From a bacterium (GTDB lineage: Bacteria; Desulfobacterota; Binatia; Binatales; Binataceae): a stretch of 64,000 bases of DNA. Below are positions 24,640 through 34,936 of this stretch, in pieces; the first letter of the stretch is position 1, and every line of letters starts with the position of its first letter. The stretch covers positions 1 through 64,000 of the forward strand of contig JADBKU010000020.1 of assembly GCA_014896235.1 (NCBI GenBank), in the 5' to 3' direction. The notes under the pieces were generated by a model. It was not told the origin of the DNA, did no database searches, and was given only the letters and a program-made list of their open reading frames with translations. Made by a program: the position numbers and the translations under genes.

Positions 24640-26262
24640 CTACGGCCTGCCATGCCCGTTCATGGTATGAACTTCACGACCTTCACGAGCGACAGGTTCG
24701 GCGCTGGCGGGACGGCGGCGCCATGCGATCGCCAGTCCGATCAGCGCGAGCGCGAAACAGCTTTCAGCGAAGACATCACCGACCTCGGCGTAAATCGTCC
24801 GTTCAGGACGCCATCCAACGCGCTCGATTTCCGTGCCGCGCTTGAACAGGGGAGTGCGCGCCGTAATCTGCCCAGTCGGCTCGATAACGGCGCTGATTCC
24901 GGTATTGGCGACGCGGACCATCGGCAGCTTGGTTTCGACCGACCGCATCGCCGCCATCGCGAGCAACTGATACGGCGCCGAGCTGCGGCCGTACCATGCA
25001 TCGTTTGTGATATTCACCAGGATATTCGCGCCAAGCCGGGCTTCTTCGCGTGAAAGCGCGGGAAAGATGCTCTCGTAACAGATGAGCACGCCGAGCTTTG
25101 CCCCTTTCAAATCAAACAAAGTTTGGCGTTGGCCCGGGAACATGTCGCCGAAACCGGTGACGATGCGATTGACGATGCCGCCGAGCAGGCTCCGTAAAGG
25201 CACGTACTCGCCAAACGGAACCAGTTGGATCTTGTCGTACCAATCGAGCACCTGACCCTCGCCCGACACGAGGTAGGCGCGATTGTAAAAGCCGACGCGG
25301 CCGTACTCGACGCCAAGCGCGGGCGCGCCGAAAAGAATCGCCATCTTGGTGTCCGCCGCCAGTTGCAGGAGCCGTGCGCGATAGCCGGCGTCGCTCGCGA
25401 ACGCCGCCGGATAGCGGTCCTCGGGCTGGAAGAAAAACGCGGCCGCAGCCTCGGGCCATACCGCAACGTCGGCGCCGAGCCGGGCCGCCGCTTCGGTCTG
25501 GGTCACGTAAACATTGAAGCTGGTTTCAAGAAAATTCGGATCCCACTTGACCGATTGTGGAATATCGCCCTGCACCATCGCGAACTTGATCGACCCGTCG
25601 TGCTTCACGCGCGCAAGCTGATCGAGCCTGACCGAGCCGAAGATCCATGCGGCGGCGATCAGCGCGCTCAGCGTCGCCAGCGCGATCCCCTGGATCCGCG
25701 AACGCTCGCGCTGGAAGACAACGACGTAGATGACGACGTTGAAGAACGCGATCAGCGCGGAAACGCCATAGACGCCCGTGATCTCCGCGAACTGGACCAG
25801 CGCGAGGTTGCGGTAAGCCGCGTAGCCCAGCAGGTTCCACGGAAAACCGATCGGGAAGTAGGTTCGCACCCATTCGAGCGCGGTCCACGCGATTGGAAAG
25901 GTCGCGACGATCGAGATCTCCGCGCGAGTCGTGACGAAGGACGCCGCCCAAACCGCGACGCCGGTATAAATCGCGACGACGGCCGCCAGCAGCAGCATCG
26001 GCAGCACCGCGAGTTCGATCCGCACGCCGGCGAAAGTATGCAGCGTGATGGTTATCCAGTAGAGGCCGATCACGTTGCACGCGAAGCCTTGCAGCCATCC
26101 CAACGCGAAGGTTTCGCGCGCCGAGGCGCCGTCGACCGCCGAGAGCAGCGGCACGAGCGCCACCCACGCCATCAGGTTGAAATCGAAGCGCGGGAAGGCA
26201 AGCGCCAGCACGATCCCGCTCAGGACGGCCAGCGCGGCCCGCATCCGGAGGCTGTGAGGCAT
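24640..26262 (-). CDS. lnt: Apolipoprotein N-acyltransferase
   Basis: Inner-membrane enzyme adding the third acyl chain to lipoproteins. 540 residues from the ATG at 26262 (a frame reaching 26484 is a shadow of the next gene). The N-terminal half is membrane spanning (LAVLSGIVLALAFPRFDF onward), the C-terminal half a nitrilase domain with the triad Glu (AVWPEAAAAF), Lys (YDKIQLVPFGEYVP) and Cys (VLICYESIFP), plus NITNDAWYG. A final membrane helix (SCFALALIGLAIAW) ends the domain. Two bases separate its ATG from the stop of the preceding unknown gene, so it belongs to the phoH-ybeY-X-lnt operon. Confidence 0.93.
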   Translation of the reverse strand: MPHSLRMRAALAVLSGIVLALAFPRFDFNLMAWVALVPLLSAVDGASARETFALGWLQGFACNVIGLYWITITLHTFAGVRIELAVLPMLLLAAVVAIYTGVAVWAASFVTTRAEISIVATFPIAWTALEWVRTYFPIGFPWNLLGYAAYRNLALVQFAEITGVYGVSALIAFFNVVIYVVVFQRERSRIQGIALATLSALIAAAWIFGSVRLDQLARVKHDGSIKFAMVQGDIPQSVKWDPNFLETSFNVYVTQTEAAARLGADVAVWPEAAAAFFFQPEDRYPAAFASDAGYRARLLQLAADTKMAILFGAPALGVEYGRVGFYNRAYLVSGEGQVLDWYDKIQLVPFGEYVPLRSLLGGIVNRIVTGFGDMFPGQRQTLFDLKGAKLGVLICYESIFPALSREEARLGANILVNITNDAWYGRSSAPYQLLAMAAMRSVETKLPMVRVANTGISAVIEPTGQITARTPLFKRGTEIERVGWRPERTIYAEVGDVFAESCFALALIGLAIAWRRRPASAEPVAREGREVHTMNGHGRP

Positions 26263-26264
26263 AG

Positions 26265-26831
26265 TCAGGCTGAACCAATCATTTCCGCGACCGGCATCAC
26301 GCCGGCGCAAGGCGGACGCCCGTCGAAAGCGTCGTAAATTTCGTCGGCGTCTCGCCAGGTGGCGACCAGCGCGACGGTGGCGGACGGTTTGAGCGGCAGG
26401 TCTCCGGCGACGCGCCATTCGCGCTCGAAACTCCAATCGATTGGCGGGTCGCTCGCCAGATCGAAAGTGACCACCCGCCACCATTCGGCGGAATCAAGCG
26501 ACCGTTCGGCTTCATTCCACGGCATATAGATCGCCGGGCGCGCGCCCATCTGGAAAGCATAGCGTTTCTCGACCGCGACGCCGAAGGGCTCGTAGCGGCG
26601 GCGGTTGACGCGCGCGAGAATATGGCGCAATTCGCCGACGGGCGCGTCGCACAGGCACACGACGGGCCGGCCGCCGCGCACCATCCGGACGGAACCGCGA
26701 ATTACGCCCGCGCGCAGAATCGCAATCAGGTTATCGATCGCGCGCGCTTCACCCGCCGCACGAGTGAAATGGGCGATCGCCGGCCACGCGACGCCGGTCG
26801 GCGGCGCCGCTTCGCTATGCCGCGTGCTCAT
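26265..26831 (-). CDS. Unrecognised 188-residue protein inside the ybeY-lnt operon
   Basis: The ATG at 26831 overlaps the ybeY stop by four bases (ATGA) and its stop lies two bases before lnt, so it is tightly cotranslated. In many bacteria this position is held by the CorC/YbeX CBS protein; this protein has no CBS pattern. Seen: [21 protein letters not shown] then [49 protein letters not shown], and [15 protein letters not shown]. The H-F-T ... L..IL..G.I opening and later conserved-looking R-Y-E-P-F-G are reminiscent of uncharacterised proteins that may have an ADP-ribosyltransferase-like fold, but I cannot confirm that. No signal or membrane segment. Confidence 0.75.
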   Translation of the reverse strand: MSTRHSEAAPPTGVAWPAIAHFTRAAGEARAIDNLIAILRAGVIRGSVRMVRGGRPVVCLCDAPVGELRHILARVNRRRYEPFGVAVEKRYAFQMGARPAIYMPWNEAERSLDSAEWWRVVTFDLASDPPIDWSFEREWRVAGDLPLKPSATVALVATWRDADEIYDAFDGRPPCAGVMPVAEMIGSA

Positions 26832-27406
26832 CGCGTTGTTGCGCCGGCGCGTTTGCGAGCCAGAGGAGTTGAACGACGCACGCGCCGGCGCGGCGGCATC
26901 GCCGCCGGCGACCAGACGGAGCCGGCGGGAGTCTTTTGAGCCGTCGCGCCATGGCCGGCCAGAAGCGCGGCCAACTGATGCTCCCGCTTAAACATCCGGC
27001 GCGCTTCGGCCGCGGACCCTTCATGGTCGTAGCCGAGCAGATGAAGCATCCCGTGGATCAACAGCGTACGCAGCCGGGCCGCGATTTCGATATTCAACTC
27101 GCGCGCTTGGCGGGCGGCGGTTTCGACCGAAATCACGATATCGCCGAGCGGGACCGGCGGCTCGGCCGCACGCGTCGCCGCCGCGAGGGCGTCTGGACCG
27201 AATTGGGGAAACGACAGAACGTCGGTAGCGCTATCCTTGCCGCGAAAGTCTCGATTCAGACGGCGGATCGCGCGGTCGGTCACGAAACTCAGCGAAAGTT
27301 CGGCCTGCGGCGCGCCCACCGCGCGCATCAGCGCCGCGGCGTCTGACGCGAGCGCTTTCAGATACGGCCGGGCGCGAATCGTGCGGAAGCCGATTTCCAC
27401 CGCCAC
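26828..27406 (-). CDS. ybeY: Endoribonuclease YbeY
   Basis: Single-strand RNase of 16S rRNA maturation and ribosome quality control. The 192-residue protein has the zinc motif [12 protein letters not shown] (three His ligands, about 117-128), [19 protein letters not shown], and TDVLSFPQ. The C-terminus carries about 40 extra residues, Ala/Arg-rich and strongly basic ([16 protein letters not shown]), beyond the usual family end; these may help RNA binding. It starts two bases after the phoH stop and overlaps the next gene by four. Confidence 0.94.
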   Translation of the reverse strand: MAVEIGFRTIRARPYLKALASDAAALMRAVGAPQAELSLSFVTDRAIRRLNRDFRGKDSATDVLSFPQFGPDALAAATRAAEPPVPLGDIVISVETAARQARELNIEIAARLRTLLIHGMLHLLGYDHEGSAAEARRMFKREHQLAALLAGHGATAQKTPAGSVWSPAAMPPRRRVRRSTPLARKRAGATTR

Positions 27407-27408
27407 GG

Positions 27409-28491
<1,083 letters not shown>

Positions 28492-28582
28492 TTGATATGA
28501 TAACGGTTTTTCGCGATCGTGTTAAACGCAAATCCGTGAAACCAGATGACGGGTCTCGCGGCCGTCGATCGCGCATTCATGC

Positions 28583-29305
28583 TCACGCGCGCCCGTAAAC
28601 CGGCACGACCGCGCCCGACGTCGCGAGATTCTGGTCCGAACACAGGAATGCGAGCGTGCGCGCGATCTCTTCCGGCTTGACCCAGTTGTCATGCTTCGCC
28701 TTGGGCATCGCCTTGCGATTCGCTTCGGTGTCGATCGTGCTGGGCGCGATCGCGTTGACGAGGATATTGTCGCCGAGCACTTCCTCGGCCAGCGAAGCCG
28801 TGAAGGTTTTGATCGCGCCCTTGGCGACCGCGTAGGCCGCGAATTCGCCGGCGCCAGTCAGGCCGGTGCGCGAGCTGACCGACACGATCCGGCCGTACTT
28901 GTGCTTTTGCATGATCGGAACGACCGCGCGGCAGCAGAGAAAGGTCGGCTTCAGGTTCAGGTCGAACATCGCCTGCCATTCGGCGAGCGTGGTTTCCGCG
29001 ACGGTCTTGAAGCCCCAGAAACCGCCGACGAGATTGACTAGAATATCGATCCGGCCGAATTTCGCGGCGGTTTCTTCAACGAACTTCGCCACCTGGGCTT
29101 CGTCGCCAACGTCGATTTTGCTGAGCAGGATATTCGCGGCGGCGTGGCGCGCCGCGACCTGCTGGTTGAACAACGGAACCTCGGCGTCGACGATATAGGG
29201 AACGGCGACCTTGCCGCCATTGGCGAGAAAATGATCGGCGACGGCGCGGCCCAGCGCGCCTGTGCCGCCGGTAATGATCGCGATACGATCTTTAAGCAGT
29301 TCCAT
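28583..29305 (-). CDS. Short-chain dehydrogenase/reductase
   Basis: 240 residues from ATG 29305, preceded by a strong gggagg; a longer frame to 29398 lacks such a site. Motifs: cofactor loop TGGTGALGRAV, NLVGGFW in place of NNAG, catalytic Ser in VSVSSRTG, and YAVAKGA (Tyr-x-x-x-Lys). Loss of the NNAG motif and the end VVPVYGRA set it apart from FabG. NAD(P)-dependent oxidoreductase of unknown substrate. Monocistronic by spacing. Confidence 0.85.
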   Translation of the reverse strand: MELLKDRIAIITGGTGALGRAVADHFLANGGKVAVPYIVDAEVPLFNQQVAARHAAANILLSKIDVGDEAQVAKFVEETAAKFGRIDILVNLVGGFWGFKTVAETTLAEWQAMFDLNLKPTFLCCRAVVPIMQKHKYGRIVSVSSRTGLTGAGEFAAYAVAKGAIKTFTASLAEEVLGDNILVNAIAPSTIDTEANRKAMPKAKHDNWVKPEEIARTLAFLCSDQNLATSGAVVPVYGRA

Positions 29306-29410
29306 CTGAACGTCCTCCCATCCTGCGGCGCGAGGCCTCGCGCGAAGTCCCGGCCGTCGGATGGAACTTACAACGCCTTCAGCCGCCGGCGCCAGCATTC
29401 CGGCGGCGCG

Positions 29411-29827
29411 CTAATGGCGGACGGCGACGGAATCGAGATACGCGGTCAAATCGCCAATATGCGGCTTGAGCCACGGCAGCGGACGCATCAGATGGGTTTT
29501 GCGCTGAGGATGGTAACCGGGAGGATAAGCGGCGTGCATCACGCGCGCCTCGATCAATGCGCGCGGCGAGCCGGCGATCGCGGGTCCGATCGCGCCGGGC
29601 AAATTCGGATTGCGATTGTGGCAGGAAGCGCAATTGGTGCGATAAACGACCTCGCCGCGCTGAGCGGGCGTGAGCGTGCGCGGCGGACCGCATCCGAGAA
29701 TGGCCGCAGCCATTGCGAAACCGGCAAGCGCGCCGAGCAGGGATGCGGCGATCGTGGAACGGGGCTGGGCGATCGCAAGCAGGCGCGCGGGCCATCCCGA
29801 CGTTTCCGGAGGAACCGTTACAGGCAC
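29411..29827 (-). CDS. Single-haem cytochrome c, exported
   Basis: The frame is open far beyond the gene; a GTG at 29827 is the likeliest start, giving about 138 residues, but the start is uncertain. A hydrophobic export segment (TIAASLLGALAGFAMAAAIL) ends in a Cys-containing lipobox-like ILGCG. One haem c site, CASCHN, follows at about residue 72. A later Met in HLMRPLPWL could be the distal haem ligand. The pattern CxxCH ... GPAIAGSPRALIEARVMHA ... YLDSV matches small class I cytochromes c that carry electrons in the periplasm. It lies between an SDR gene and sodB. Confidence 0.7.
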   Translation of the reverse strand: MPVTVPPETSGWPARLLAIAQPRSTIAASLLGALAGFAMAAAILGCGPPRTLTPAQRGEVVYRTNCASCHNRNPNLPGAIGPAIAGSPRALIEARVMHAAYPPGYHPQRKTHLMRPLPWLKPHIGDLTAYLDSVAVRH

Positions 29828-29919
29828 GTGAAGAAGAACGCGTGCGGCGGCGGCGTGGATCGGCGTGAACGGCCGGCGGGACGCGCGCGCAATCACGACG
29901 CCCGTCCCGCCGGCGCGTG

Positions 29920-30501
29920 CTACTTCAGGTTGGCGGCGGCGAAATCCCAGTTGACGATATTCCAGAACGCTTCCACATATTTGGCGCGCGCGTTGCGATA
30001 ATCGATATAGTACGCGTGCTCCCAGACGTCGCAGGTGATAAGCGGCGTATGGCCGTGGAGGATCGGGCTGTCGGCGTCGTGCGTGCCGACCACGTCGAGG
30101 CTGCCGTCCGACTTCTTCACCAGCCACGCCCATCCGGATCCGAAATGAGTAACGGCGGTATCGGTGAATTTCTTCTTGAACGCGTCGAAATCGCCGAACG
30201 CTTTCTTGAGCCCGTCGGCGAGCGCGCCGGAGGGTTGGCCGCCGCCATTCGGCTTCAGCGACTTCCAGTAGAAGCTGTGATTGTAATGCTGCGCGGCGTT
30301 GTTGAAGAGCCCGCCCGGACCGGCGCTCTTCATGATTTCCTCGACCGACTTGTTCTCGTTGGGCGTGCCCTTGGTCAGATTGTTGAGGTTAGTGACGTAG
30401 GTCGCGTGGTGCTTGCCGTGATGAAACTCGAGCGTCTCCTTGGAGATATGCGGAGCGAGCGCGTCGAGCGCGTAAGGCAGAGCGGGAAGTTCAAAAGCCA
30501 T
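29920..30501 (-). CDS. sodB: Iron superoxide dismutase
   Basis: Disproportionates superoxide in the cytosol. 193 residues, normal length. Metal ligands: His near 27 (LEFHHGKHHATYV), His near 74 (NNAAQHYNHSFYW), and Asp/His in CDVWEHAYYIDYRN. The AAQHYNHSFYW form is the usual FeSOD signature; MnSOD differs there. A gaagg site precedes the ATG. Confidence 0.95.
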   Translation of the reverse strand: MAFELPALPYALDALAPHISKETLEFHHGKHHATYVTNLNNLTKGTPNENKSVEEIMKSAGPGGLFNNAAQHYNHSFYWKSLKPNGGGQPSGALADGLKKAFGDFDAFKKKFTDTAVTHFGSGWAWLVKKSDGSLDVVGTHDADSPILHGHTPLITCDVWEHAYYIDYRNARAKYVEAFWNIVNWDFAAANLK

Positions 30502-30693
30502 GGCGCATCACCTTCCTTGATTTGAATGCGGTTGCGCGAGGCCGCGCGTCAGGACCGGGACAACCGGTAAAATCTTCCATCAGGCGCGATCGGCCGCCGC
30601 GAAGTAACACGGATTGCCGTGCTTATCGCCGGAAGTCTAACGCCGCCCCGCAGGCTCGCGCAAGCTCGGTACTGGCGGATAAGGCGGCCGCCG

Positions 30694-32133
30694 CTATCCG
30701 CGCGACGCCGCCGATCGAGCCGCAGCGTCGCCGGCCGCGGCCGCCGCGACGCGGCTGTGGAACCGCCCGTAGGAAAAGTAAACCACCATGCCCACGGCCA
30801 TCCAGACAAAAAAGCGAATCCACGTCACCAACGGCAGGCTCAGCACCAGATATCCGCACGAAACGACGCCAAGGATCGGAACGAGCGGAACCATCGGCGT
30901 GCGAAACGGGCGCGGACGCGCGGGATCGACGCGGCGCAGAATCCACAGGCCGAAGCATACGAGCACGAAGGCGAAGAGCGTGCCGATATTCGCAAGCTCG
31001 GCGATTTCCTGAATCGGCAGCAGCGCGGCGGTCAGGCCGACGACGATTCCGGTCAGCGTGGTTGGCCAGTAAGGCGTGCGAAAGCGCGGATGAATCCGGC
31101 TGAAAATCGGCGGCAGCAGGCCGTCGCGCGAGATGGCGAAGAAAATTCGCGATTGGCCAAGCAGCAGCACCAACAGCACCGACGTCAAGCCTGCGACCGC
31201 GCCGATCGAAACAATTCCGGCGACGGCGTTCAGTCCGCGCATCACGAAAGCGGAGGCGAGCGGCGCCTTGAGATCGATCTTGAGCGCCGGCGCCATCCCG
31301 GTCAGCACGGCCGCGACGGCGATATAAAGCGCCGTGCAGAGAAATAGGGAGGCCAGGATTCCAATCGGCAAATCGCGATTCGGATCGACGACTTCCTCGG
31401 CGGCGGTGGAAACCGCGTCGAAGCCGATATACGCGAAAAAGATTACCGCCGCGCCGCGCATCACGCCGCTCCATCCGAACGGCACGAACGGCGACCAATT
31501 CGCCGGGCGGATGTAAAAGGCGCCAACCAGGATTACGACCGCGATCGCAAACAGCTTGACCGCCACGATCGCCGAATTGACGCGAGCGCTTTCGGAAATG
31601 CCGATAAAGAGAATTCCGGTAATCAGCAGAACAATCAGCAGCGCCGGCAGGTCGATTTGCATCAATGCTCCCGGCGCCGGAGCATGCGTCAGCGCATAGG
31701 GCAAATGGATGCCCATTCCCTCCAGAATAACCGCCAAATATCCGGACCATCCGACGGCCACCGCCGCCGCGCCGACCGCATATTCGAGCACCAAATCCCA
31801 GCCGATAATCCATCCAACCAGCTCGCCCATCGTGGCGTACGAATAGGAATAGGCGCTGCCGGCGATCGGGATCATCGCGGCGAATTCGGCGTAGCAGAGC
31901 GCGGCCATCGCGCAGGCGAATCCGGCGACGACGAAGGACAGCGTCACGGCCGGGCCGGCATATTTGGCCGCGGCCACGCCGGTCAGCACGAAGATTCCCG
32001 CGCCCACGATCGCGCCTACGCCGAGGAACGTCAGGTCGAGCGCACGGAGCGCGCGCTTGAGTCCGCCGGCATGAGTCGCGGCTTCCTCGAGCAGCATCTC
32101 GGCCGGTTTGCGTCTGAAGAGCTGTTCCCTCAT
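30694..32133 (-). CDS. APC-family amino-acid permease
   Basis: 479 residues with about twelve membrane helices. It opens with FLGVGAIVGAGIFVLTG, the first-helix substrate/ion motif of cationic amino-acid transporters (YfnA/CAT type), and continues with FAYIGFDAVSTAAEEVVDPNRDLP in helix 6 to loop 7, another family mark. The frame at 30623-32251 is a shadow. Divergent from mlaC. The exact amino acid cannot be read from sequence. Confidence 0.88.
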   Translation of the reverse strand: MREQLFRRKPAEMLLEEAATHAGGLKRALRALDLTFLGVGAIVGAGIFVLTGVAAAKYAGPAVTLSFVVAGFACAMAALCYAEFAAMIPIAGSAYSYSYATMGELVGWIIGWDLVLEYAVGAAAVAVGWSGYLAVILEGMGIHLPYALTHAPAPGALMQIDLPALLIVLLITGILFIGISESARVNSAIVAVKLFAIAVVILVGAFYIRPANWSPFVPFGWSGVMRGAAVIFFAYIGFDAVSTAAEEVVDPNRDLPIGILASLFLCTALYIAVAAVLTGMAPALKIDLKAPLASAFVMRGLNAVAGIVSIGAVAGLTSVLLVLLLGQSRIFFAISRDGLLPPIFSRIHPRFRTPYWPTTLTGIVVGLTAALLPIQEIAELANIGTLFAFVLVCFGLWILRRVDPARPRPFRTPMVPLVPILGVVSCGYLVLSLPLVTWIRFFVWMAVGMVVYFSYGRFHSRVAAAAAGDAAARSAASRG

Positions 32134-32348
32134 CCCGCGATTCGCCTTTCCGGGCGCAGTTCGAATCCGTGGTTCGATGCTGGCGACTCCGAACCTGCGG
32201 CGCCGTCCTGCGAACGAGAGACGGAATATGCCGCAAGCGCGCCAGAGTCAATCGATTCTGGCGAAGACGCCGCGAATAACGCGACTCTCGGATGCGGATG
32301 GCGTAAAATCGATATCGGACCGGTTATCAAGAGGCAGTACGAAGCTTT

Positions 32349-33044
32349 ATGGAACAGACTGACGGATTACGCCGAAGCCCGTGCGAAGGCGCGCGGGCGC
32401 GGCGATGCTTGCGATCAGCAACTCTCATTTTGAGCTCGGCCATAATCGTGATCGCGATTTCCGCTCCGGCGCTCGCCACAGCCGCGTCCACCGCGCAGGC
32501 CGGTCCGATAAACCTCACGCGCGCTCTGCTCGATCGCGCGGTCGAGATTTTGCGCAATCATAATCTTTCGCTCCAGGCTAAACGGGAAGAATTGAAGCGG
32601 ATGGCGGCCGCGAATTTCGATTTCAGCGAAATGTCGCGCGCCACGATTGACGAGCACTGGTCGGCGCTGACCCCGGAACAACGCGAAGCTTTCACGCGGC
32701 TCTTCACGCGCTTTATCGAGGACTCCTATCTCGATCAGATTCAGGGCTACGCGGGTCAAAATATCAATGTGCTGCGGCAGGATTTGGAGGGCGATCACGC
32801 CGACGTTTACAGCACGATCACCAGCCCCGGCGAGGATCCGATCGATCTGGAACTGCGCTTCAAGCGCGAGGCCGGCGGCTGGAAGATTTACGACGTCGCG
32901 GTCGACGAGGTCAGCATCACCTCAAATTACCGGGCGCAATTCGACCATGTGATTCGCGAGCAGGGTTTCGACACGCTGATGGCCGATTTGCGCGCGAAGC
33001 AGCGGCGCCTCGATGCGTCGCTGGGCGAAAGTTCGAAAGACTAG
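32349..33044 (+). CDS. mlaC: MlaC/Ttg2D-type periplasmic phospholipid-binding protein
   Basis: 231 residues. A long basic N-terminus precedes the export signal (LILSSAIIVIAISAPALA, about 27-44). The body follows the Tol_Tol_Ttg2 family: FDFSEMSRATIDEHWSALTPEQREAFTRLF (in pieces), LDQIQGYAG, RFKREAGGWKIYDVAVDEVSI, and YRAQFDHVIREQGF. MlaC shuttles phospholipid between outer and inner membranes. No mlaABDEF genes are adjacent, so the other parts must be elsewhere. A later start would shorten the odd N-terminus. Confidence 0.85.
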   Translation: MEQTDGLRRSPCEGARARRCLRSATLILSSAIIVIAISAPALATAASTAQAGPINLTRALLDRAVEILRNHNLSLQAKREELKRMAAANFDFSEMSRATIDEHWSALTPEQREAFTRLFTRFIEDSYLDQIQGYAGQNINVLRQDLEGDHADVYSTITSPGEDPIDLELRFKREAGGWKIYDVAVDEVSITSNYRAQFDHVIREQGFDTLMADLRAKQRRLDASLGESSKD

Positions 33045-33068
33045 CGCCGCGCAGCCGCGCTCCCGGGC

Positions 33069-33851
33069 TCACCAGGCCACGTAGCCGCCGTCGATCGCCA
33101 GCACTGTGCCGGTCACGTACGCCGACGCGGGGCTCGCCAGATAGATTACGGCGCCGCGAACATCTTCCGGCCGGCCCAGCCGGCCGAGCGGCGTCGCCCG
33201 TTCCATCCGTTCGCGATTCTGCGACTTCGCCATCCCGGCCTCGGTCGCTTCGGTGGGAATCCATCCGGGCGCTATCGCGTTGACCAGAATTCCGTATTGC
33301 GCCCATTCGACCGCGAGCTGCCGCGTCAAATTGACCAGGCCCGCCTTGGTCGCGACATACGCCGAGAGCCGGTAAATCGAACTGGCGACCGTGCCGTAAA
33401 TCGAACTCATGTTGATCACGCGGCCTGGACGGCCCTTTTCGATCAAGCCGCGAGCGAAACGCTGCGCGAGCATCATCGGCGCGGAAAGATTGGTCGCCAG
33501 CGCGCTGTCCCAGATTTCGCGCGAGAGCGTTTCCGCGCGGCCGGTCGGAGAAATTCCGGCGTTGTTGATCAGGATATCGGGCAGGCCCAGCCGCGAGTTG
33601 GTCTCAGCGATCAGGCGGTCGAGGTCGGCGTCCACCGTGATATCGCATTGCACGCCGATCGCGCGCACGCCGTATTCGCGAGTCAATTCGTCGGCAAACG
33701 GGCCGAGCCGATCGCCCCGACGCGCCGCCAGCGCGACATCGGCGCCGGCAATTGCGAGCGCCCGCGCGCACTCGACGCCCAGTCCCGACGACGCTCCGGT
33801 CACGATTCCAATTCGCCCGCGCAATGAAAACAATTCTTCGAGAGAGTTCAT
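33069..33851 (-). CDS. SDR-family oxidoreductase
   Basis: 260 residues with TGASSGLGVECARAL, NNAGISPTGRAE, Ser in INMSSIYGTVASS, catalytic YVATKAGLVNL (Tyr-x-x-x-Lys), and the C-terminal VTGTVLAIDGGYVAW. A classical FabG/gluconate-5-dehydrogenase-like SDR. It follows the threonine aldolase by 30 bases, the last gene of the cbbQ-ltaE-SDR run, which raises the idea that it acts on a 3-hydroxy amino acid or aldehyde product. Substrate unknown. Confidence 0.85.
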   Translation of the reverse strand: MNSLEELFSLRGRIGIVTGASSGLGVECARALAIAGADVALAARRGDRLGPFADELTREYGVRAIGVQCDITVDADLDRLIAETNSRLGLPDILINNAGISPTGRAETLSREIWDSALATNLSAPMMLAQRFARGLIEKGRPGRVINMSSIYGTVASSIYRLSAYVATKAGLVNLTRQLAVEWAQYGILVNAIAPGWIPTEATEAGMAKSQNRERMERATPLGRLGRPEDVRGAVIYLASPASAYVTGTVLAIDGGYVAW

Positions 33852-33881
33852 ATGGGATGCGATTCCGCCTGCGCAGTCCGC

Positions 33882-34928
33882 TCAGCCGGCAAAGCTTTCA
33901 GCCGCGGCTTCAGCCGCCGCGACGACCGCGCGATCGATATCGGCCCGTTCGATTCCGTGATGCGTCACGGCGCGAAACGCCGCCGGTCCGCGCGCGCCGA
34001 CCAGAACGCCACGCTCCTTCAGCGCCGCAGCGAATTTAGCAGCCTCGCCCGCGCCGCCGTCAACGTCGAACACGACCATATTGGTGCGCCGCTTCACCGG
34101 CCGCACGTTGATGCCCGCAATCAGGCCGAGACCCTCGGCGAGCGCGCGGGCGTTGCGGTGGTCATCCGCAAGCCGATCGACCATCGTTTCGAGCGCGACG
34201 ATTCCGGCCGCTGCGATTATTCCCGCCTGCCGCATTCCGCCACCCAGCATCTTGCGCATCCGATGCGCCTTGGCGATGAATTCGCGCGAACCGCAGATCA
34301 GCGATCCGACCGGGCATCCGAGGCCTTTCGAGAGGCAGAACGACACCGTATCGAAGTGGGCGGCGAGCTCGCGTGCGCTCGATTCGAGGGCGATCGCGGC
34401 GTTGAAGATGCGGGCGCCGTCCAGATGCGCCGGCAGACGGCGCGAGCGCGCCAGTTCCGCGGCGGCGGCAAGATGTGAATTTTCGACCGCCGCGCCGGCG
34501 CAGAGATTGTGGGTGTTTTCGAGCGCGACCAATCCAGGCGGCGCGAAATGCGCATCGGGAGGACGTTCCAACTCCTCGCGCAATTGATCGAGATCGAGTT
34601 CGCCGCCCGGCAGATTCCGTATCGGCGTCATCACCACGCCGCCCAGCGCCGCGGCGCCCCCGGCTTCATAAACGTAGGTGTGCGCCTGATCGCCGAGAAA
34701 CGCCTTCGCTCCGCGTCCGCAATGCGCAAGCATCGCGGCAAGGTTCGCCATCGTGCCGCTGGGTACGAACAGCGCGGCCTCCTTGCCAACGATATCGGCC
34801 GCCATCCGCTGCAAGCGGTTGACGGTCGGATCCTCGCCGTAAACGTCGTCGCCGACTTCCGCGCGCGCCATCGCCTCGCGCATCGCGGCGGTCGGCAGCG
34901 TCACGGTATCGCTGCGCAAGTCGATCAC
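33882..34928 (-). CDS. ltaE: L-threonine aldolase (low specificity)
   Basis: PLP enzyme splitting threonine to glycine and acetaldehyde. 348 residues with the N-terminal IDLRSDTVTLPT, VGDDVYGEDPTVNRLQ, HLDGARIFNAA, and the PLP lysine in SFCLSKGLGCPVGS; RMRKMLGGGMRQAG follows. Eight bases downstream of the CbbQ-type ATPase and 30 upstream of the SDR gene, so all three are likely cotranscribed. Confidence 0.92.
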   Translation of the reverse strand: MIDLRSDTVTLPTAAMREAMARAEVGDDVYGEDPTVNRLQRMAADIVGKEAALFVPSGTMANLAAMLAHCGRGAKAFLGDQAHTYVYEAGGAAALGGVVMTPIRNLPGGELDLDQLREELERPPDAHFAPPGLVALENTHNLCAGAAVENSHLAAAAELARSRRLPAHLDGARIFNAAIALESSARELAAHFDTVSFCLSKGLGCPVGSLICGSREFIAKAHRMRKMLGGGMRQAGIIAAAGIVALETMVDRLADDHRNARALAEGLGLIAGINVRPVKRRTNMVVFDVDGGAGEAAKFAAALKERGVLVGARGPAAFRAVTHHGIERADIDRAVVAAAEAAAESFAG

Positions 34929-34936
34929 GTGAACCC

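Noticed and set aside
26263-26484. N-terminal extension of Lnt (614-codon frame)
   Set aside because: It is a shadow of the unknown 188-residue gene; the ATG at 26262 gives the normal first membrane helix.
29828-30133. Upstream part of the cytochrome c frame
   Set aside because: It is antisense overlap inside sodB; the haem protein must start at or after about 29895, most likely at GTG 29827.
32158-32190. tRNA-like gttcgaatcc
   Set aside because: No acceptor, D or anticodon arms can be folded around it; likewise at 56305.
30623-32251. 542-codon minus-strand frame under the permease
   Set aside because: Arg-rich with no hydrophobic helices, while the neighbouring frame is a clear 12-helix permease.
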